Source: Chitinivorax sp. B (GTDB taxonomy: Bacteria; Pseudomonadota; Gammaproteobacteria; Burkholderiales; SCOH01). From it: DNA of 64,000 nucleotides. Below are positions 60,763 through 64,000 of this stretch, piece by piece. The notes beneath the pieces are model-generated. The model was given only the letters and a program-made list of their open reading frames with translations. It searched no databases and was not told the DNA's origin. Position numbers and translations under genes: made by a program. The DNA lies in assembly GCF_005503445.1 (NCBI RefSeq), contig NZ_SCOH01000022.1, positions 1 to 64,000 of the forward strand, written 5' to 3'. Each line of letters opens with the position of its first letter. Positions within the stretch are counted from its first letter, which is position 1.

Positions 60763-61458
60763 TTACCTACTCACAGGTAAAATCGTGATCGAACTACCAC
60801 GTAGATCGATCCCCTTAATTTCAATGCTCCCCATACTTGGCCCGGTCGAACCAGCAACCCGGATATGGTTAAAGCTTAACTCGCCAATCGTACTGGGTAG
60901 TTTTAGCGTTAGCGACCCATCTTTATTCAAGGTTGCTCTAGCACCATCCACATCATAGACCACATCTTTCAATCGTGTTTCCACATCAAGATATTGGAGT
61001 GCTGGATTCATGAGTTTTGCTAATTCTTTAGCAACTTCTAGACCATCTCCACTCTCAACTTTCAATGCCAATTGCCTCAAGCGGTCGTCAGCAAAACCCT
61101 GACCAATGACTTCACGTAGTGCTTGTTCATCAAGCGGTTTCATTCCTGACTGTTGGCGTGATGATGTAGCACTAACAGGACCTTGTATCGGTGAATACGA
61201 CACCGCCATTGCTTGTAATGGGCCGAGGAGAGTGGTTGCCACAGCTACGGCTAGTCGCAAATTGCGTTGTCGACGTAGCGCCCCCTGAAGTTGCCGCTGA
61301 CTGACCAAATTCCATTCTTGCAGAATCTCGCCCAGCTTTTTACCCGTTGACCGTTGATGATCTATTGCAAGTGATAACTGAGTTTCGGAAACCAAACCCT
61401 TGTTGATCAGTACCTGGCCCAACATCGACCGTTGATGACTTCGAGAATGGGGATTCAT
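60763..61458 (-). CDS. Orphan MshEN-domain membrane protein
   Basis: 231 residues. The N-terminus (about 10-65; MLGQVLINKGLVSETQLSLAIDHQ then GKKLGEILQEWNLVSQRQLQGAL) is an MshEN/GspE_N-type domain, known to bind c-di-GMP in MshE ATPases. It is followed not by an ATPase but by one membrane helix (about 68-87; LRLAVAVATTLLGPLQAMA) and a periplasmic part (about 90-231) ending in GSIEIKGIDLRGSSITILP. The last part resembles pilus-associated repeat-like ends. The order cytosolic domain, membrane, periplasm could carry a c-di-GMP signal outward. It lies 0.7 kb from a GGDEF gene. Confidence 0.65.
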   Translation of the reverse strand: MNPHSRSHQRSMLGQVLINKGLVSETQLSLAIDHQRSTGKKLGEILQEWNLVSQRQLQGALRRQRNLRLAVAVATTLLGPLQAMAVSYSPIQGPVSATSSRQQSGMKPLDEQALREVIGQGFADDRLRQLALKVESGDGLEVAKELAKLMNPALQYLDVETRLKDVVYDVDGARATLNKDGSLTLKLPSTIGELSFNHIRVAGSTGPSMGSIEIKGIDLRGSSITILPVSR

Positions 61459-61612
61459 ATGATGGATTATTGATCTTTAATATTCTCTGAATATAGCGAA
61501 GGACTTACCAGCGACAAGATAAAAATTATTTATTAAACAATATGTTATGATAGAAATTCATTTTCCATGTTGGAAGTAGTCCCATTATTTTATGGGAAAT
61601 ATAAGAAATCTA

Positions 61613-61639
61613 TTGACGTACCATTTCCCATACTATAAT
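61613..61639 (+). promoter_or_regulatory. Promoter of the initiator tRNA gene
   Basis: TTGACG (61613-61618), 15 bases, TATAAT (61634-61639). Strong boxes, with shorter than usual spacing. Start of RNA would be about 61646, a few bases before the tRNA. Confidence 0.7.
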
Positions 61640-61654
61640 ATGCACTTCTTCAGA

Positions 61655-61731
61655 CGCGGGATGGAGCAGTCTGGCAGCTCGTCGGGCTCATAACCCGAAG
61701 GTCGCAGGTTCAAATCCTGCTCCCGCAACCA
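61655..61731 (+). tRNA. Initiator tRNA-fMet (CAU)
   Basis: 77 nt from CGCGGGATGGAGCAG to CCCGCAACCA with encoded CCA. Anticodon CAT in TCGGGCTCATAACCCGA: the three G-C pairs of the initiator anticodon stem are present, and C1-A72 is mismatched, both hallmarks of the initiator. T-arm GGTTCAAATCC is normal. Confidence 0.98.
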
Positions 61732-61740
61732 AGTTTCAAC

Positions 61741-61772
61741 ACAAAGGCCGACAAGTTCGGCCTTTGTCGTTT
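61741..61772 (+). terminator. Rho-independent terminator of the tRNA gene
   Basis: ACAAAGGCCGA, CAAGT, TCGGCCTTTGT then CGTTTT. Perfect 11-bp stem 10 bp after the tRNA. Confidence 0.85.
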
Positions 61773-61974
61773 TCAGCTCATAATCCAATACGAAAACTTC
61801 GTTCTCGTTCAGCTTATGTTATGTTTTGCTCGTGTATTGTCTTCCATTTCGGACAATGACATTATCCTCAATGTCATTGAAATCACACCTCTATGCTGTT
61901 TCTAGGTTCAAACTATACCTTGTAAATAACAGCACGGCATTACACAACAATAATGGAACGCCTTCGGAGTTATC

Positions 61975-62238
61975 ATGACCAAACCCCTAGCCATTACAAT
62001 CACCTCACTTGCTTGTGCCTTGGTATTTGCTATTTCGTTTAATCCATCTGCCGAACGTCATCGCTTCCGTATCAAAGAATCCGTGGCTGACCGGAATCAG
62101 CTGGCAGGTCTATTGGGCTTGGGGGCATTGACTGCTGCAGTATCCACGTACCATTCACTAGGAGTAGGGTCATATATGGTAATTCAAGACAAAACCGTAT
62201 CAGTCGGAGCCTTCGGACTGGTCTATGTCATACAATAA
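61975..62238 (+). CDS. Small secreted or membrane protein of unknown function
   Basis: 87 residues. N-terminal signal or helix (LAITITSLACALVFAISF), then a hydrophilic stretch (SAERHRFRIKESVADRNQ) and a second hydrophobic region (LAGLLGLGALTAAVSTYHSLGVGSYMV). No family recognised. A good coding context (GGAG-like CTTCGGAGTTATC before the ATG) and a terminator after it support a real gene. Confidence 0.6.
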   Translation: MTKPLAITITSLACALVFAISFNPSAERHRFRIKESVADRNQLAGLLGLGALTAAVSTYHSLGVGSYMVIQDKTVSVGAFGLVYVIQ

Positions 62239-62241
62239 AAA

Positions 62242-62270
62242 ACAGGGGTATGACATTTACCCCTGTTTGT
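62242..62270. terminator. Bidirectional terminator
   Basis: ACAGGGGTA, TGACATT, TACCCCTGT. A-run on the left and TTTG on the right, so it can end both the small gene to the left and the thioesterase-side transcript from the right (which sees TTTTTT). Confidence 0.8.
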
Positions 62271-62296
62271 AGACGAAGCTGCGGGTTACCTACAGC

Positions 62297-62725
62297 TCAA
62301 GAGCCAGTCTCTCCTGACAATAAATAAGGCTTCATAGTTGCCAGCAACTCGCCTTCAATGGCAATGGCTTTGTCTTGCTTGCCATCATAAAGCACAAACG
62401 TTACTTCTGCATCAGACACCACAGTTGCGTCATCTTTCAAACGGATGACTTGCGAGACAACACCATTGCGACGATTCAAGGCTTTGATACCCGTTTCAAT
62501 CTCAAGCGTCTCATTCAATAAAGCAGAACGGCGATAGTTGATATTGATGTTGACGATAACAAATGCCAAATCATGTTCCATCAACTTGGCTAGTGCGCCA
62601 TTCTCTTCAAAATAGCCCCAACGGGCTTCTTCCAAAAATTCCAGGTAACGGGCATTGTTAACATGGCCATATACATCGAGATGGTAGCCTCGTACTCGAA
62701 TGTGAGTGAAATGTGGATTAGTCAT
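62297..62725 (-). CDS. Hotdog-fold acyl-CoA thioesterase
   Basis: 142 residues of the 4HBT/YbgC-type family. RVRGYHLDVYGHVNNARYLEFLEEARWGYFEE holds the catalytic Asp and the HVNNARYLEFLEEARW helix motif. It would hydrolyse acyl-CoA esters; the substrate is unknown. The following gene on the same strand overlaps closely upstream (12 bp). Confidence 0.93.
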   Translation of the reverse strand: MTNPHFTHIRVRGYHLDVYGHVNNARYLEFLEEARWGYFEENGALAKLMEHDLAFVIVNININYRRSALLNETLEIETGIKALNRRNGVVSQVIRLKDDATVVSDAEVTFVLYDGKQDKAIAIEGELLATMKPYLLSGETGS

Positions 62726-62737
62726 AACAACGAAAAG

Positions 62738-63052
62738 TTAAACTTTAATTGAAATAGTCTCAGCGTAGTCGCTGCGGCGGCGTCCACCTTTGCGACGCTC
62801 CAAGTTAGATCGTGTACTGAACAATCCCCCTTCTTGTGAATTTCGTCGATCCCTGCCTTGACGACGATCCACATTGGCACGACGTTCATTCAGTGGCCAC
62901 GTTGTATCCTTGGGTTTGGCAGGGACCGGGCCAAAATTGTAGTGAGACGTTGCCTGTGGCAGTTGTTCATCCAGGCTCCCAACACTATTGACAGATTGGG
63001 GCTTGCCTGGAGAAGTGAGCAATCTATTGAATAGAACTCTTTCCGTACGCAT
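62738..63052 (-). CDS. Small arginine-rich hypothetical protein
   Basis: 104 residues with an Arg/Asp-rich middle (NERRANVDRRQGRDRRNSQEGG and NLERRKGGRRRSDY). Similar short proteins with DRR repeats are common but without function. It lies 12 bp before the thioesterase gene on the same strand. Confidence 0.6.
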   Translation of the reverse strand: MRTERVLFNRLLTSPGKPQSVNSVGSLDEQLPQATSHYNFGPVPAKPKDTTWPLNERRANVDRRQGRDRRNSQEGGLFSTRSNLERRKGGRRRSDYAETISIKV

Positions 63053-63186
63053 GTTGCAGTGTCATAAAATCACATAAGTCATTGCAATAATTATCGGAAA
63101 ATCGATCAAAAACTTTAATAAATACGGAGAAAGGCATAGATTTGGCTGTATAGCAACAGCCATGACCATGCCAAAGCCATATCAAA

Positions 63187-64000
63187 TTACCATTTGCTGA
63201 AAACAGTTTTCGCAGCAAGGATGGTTTGTTTGATGTCCTGTTCGGTATGTGCAGCAGAAACAAAACCAGCTTCAAATGCAGAAGGGGCAAAATAGATGCC
63301 CTGATCAAGCATGGCGTGGAAGAAACGGTTGAAAGCAGATTTATCGCACTGCATGATTTCTGCATAGCTGCTCGGACAACGTGTTGAGAAATACACGCCA
63401 AACATCCCACCAACTGCTTGGGCAGACAATGTAATACCGGCAGTATTTGCTTCTGCAAGTAAACCATTCACCAATATCTGCGTTGATTTGTTCAACTGTT
63501 CAAAAAATCCTGGCGCTGTCACTTTCTTGAGTGTGGTAAGACCTGCTGCAACCGCAATTGGATTACCAGATAATGTACCTGCTTGATAAACCGGCCCTAA
63601 TGGTGCAATTTTACTCATGATGTCAGCCCGACCACCAAACGCAGCCAACGGCATACCACCACCAACAACCTTACCCAAGGTTGTCAGATCCGGCTGAATA
63701 CCGAACAAACCCTGTGCACATTGCGGGCCCACTCGAAAGCCTGTCATGACCTCATCGAAGATCAACACACTTCCATAATCGCTACAAAGACGCCGTAAAG
63801 TACTCAGAAACGCTTCGCTAGGCTTGATGAGGTTCATGTTACCAGCCACAGGCTCCAGAATCACCGCGGCGATTTCTGAGCCAATTTCAGCGAACATGCA
63901 TTCCAGTTGCTCAACATCGTTGTAGCCTAGTACCAGTGTGTCTGCAGCCACGGCTGCGGGTACACCGGCGGAACTTGGATTACCAAATGTCAACAGCCCA
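63187..64000 (-). CDS. hemL: Glutamate-1-semialdehyde 2,1-aminomutase, C-terminal part
   Basis: About 270 residues are inside the window; the start lies beyond the right edge. A PLP enzyme that makes 5-aminolevulinate, the first committed heme precursor. [65 protein letters not shown] (with the PLP Lys in TLGKVVGGG) and [18 protein letters not shown] are diagnostic. The end is at 63187. It is the fourth heme gene in the window. Confidence 0.96.
   Translation of the reverse strand, partial: GLLTFGNPSSAGVPAAVAADTLVLGYNDVEQLECMFAEIGSEIAAVILEPVAGNMNLIKPSEAFLSTLRRLCSDYGSVLIFDEVMTGFRVGPQCAQGLFGIQPDLTTLGKVVGGGMPLAAFGGRADIMSKIAPLGPVYQAGTLSGNPIAVAAGLTTLKKVTAPGFFEQLNKSTQILVNGLLAEANTAGITLSAQAVGGMFGVYFSTRCPSSYAEIMQCDKSAFNRFFHAMLDQGIYFAPSAFEAGFVSAAHTEQDIKQTILAAKTVFSKW

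Overview
The window reads as chromosomal DNA of a betaproteobacterium, most probably of the Neisseriales / Chromobacteriaceae-Chitinibacteraceae type. The evidence is the set of protein families (fused HemD-HemX, HemY, Gcr-type membrane 'recombinase', RecBCD, HslVU, PEP carboxylase, COG0523 metal chaperone) and the form of the rRNA leader. Genus and species cannot be fixed from the sequence alone. Most of the window is ordinary housekeeping DNA with short spacers. Accessory DNA is concentrated at about 0.3-0.9 kb, 8.6-9.1 kb, 11.3-18.4 kb and 34.4-37.9 kb.

Layout. 0-1 kb: 5' end of a 16S rRNA gene on the minus strand with boxA and a strong promoter, backed by a decayed IS1380-like transposase. 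1-11.3 kb: fluoride channel CrcB, a MocR-type regulator whose PLP-binding lysine is replaced by Ile, a GFA-fold protein, a GH13 amylase, a chemoreceptor, a MarR/Yip1 divergent pair with a perfect palindrome between them, two decayed genes (ester cyclase and SDR), an Old Yellow Enzyme and a LysR regulator. 11.3-18.4 kb: a minus-strand RHS polymorphic-toxin island. The RHS shell is split over two proteins, each with its own signal peptide. They are followed by a possible immunity gene, a terminator, an orphan RHS C-terminal module carrying a different tip, a small membrane protein, and a third, decayed RHS fragment. 18.5-31.2 kb: recC-recB, five unrelated genes, then recD and a fructosamine-kinase gene that is frameshifted in a G7 tract and contains a near-perfect parS site. 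31.4-37 kb: Gcr-like membrane protein, a periplasmic solute-binding protein, and two tandem paralogous lipoproteins with poly-Gly and Pro-rich linkers.

37-45.6 kb: a molybdate operon (ModE-type operator, modA, a di-TOBE protein, modB, modC) runs by overlapping genes into hemC, followed by hemDX and hemY. 45.6-49.9 kb: two tandem Zur-like operators lead into a COG0523 metallochaperone and a likely zinc-transport cluster (ABC ATPase, MacB-like permease, small periplasmic protein, DUF3299 protein). 50-55 kb: a STAS-domain protein, a heat-shock-type (sigma-32) promoter, hslV-hslU, an Mpo1/DUF962 protein and a lipoprotein. 55-64 kb: ppc, a PAS-GGDEF diguanylate cyclase, a zinc-ribbon protein, an orphan MshEN-domain membrane protein, the initiator tRNA with its own promoter and terminator, a thioesterase, and hemL running off the right edge.

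How they work together. Four heme-pathway genes (hemL, hemC, hemD-X, hemY) lie in one window, and hemC is translationally coupled to molybdate uptake. Zinc homeostasis genes are grouped under one probable operator pair. RecBCD and the heat-shock protease HslVU form complete machines. No CRISPR array, complete insertion sequence or prophage was seen. The best candidates for unusual biology are the split RHS toxin island and its silent tip cassettes, the lysine-less MocR, the parS site inside a frameshifted kinase gene, and the paired lipoproteins.
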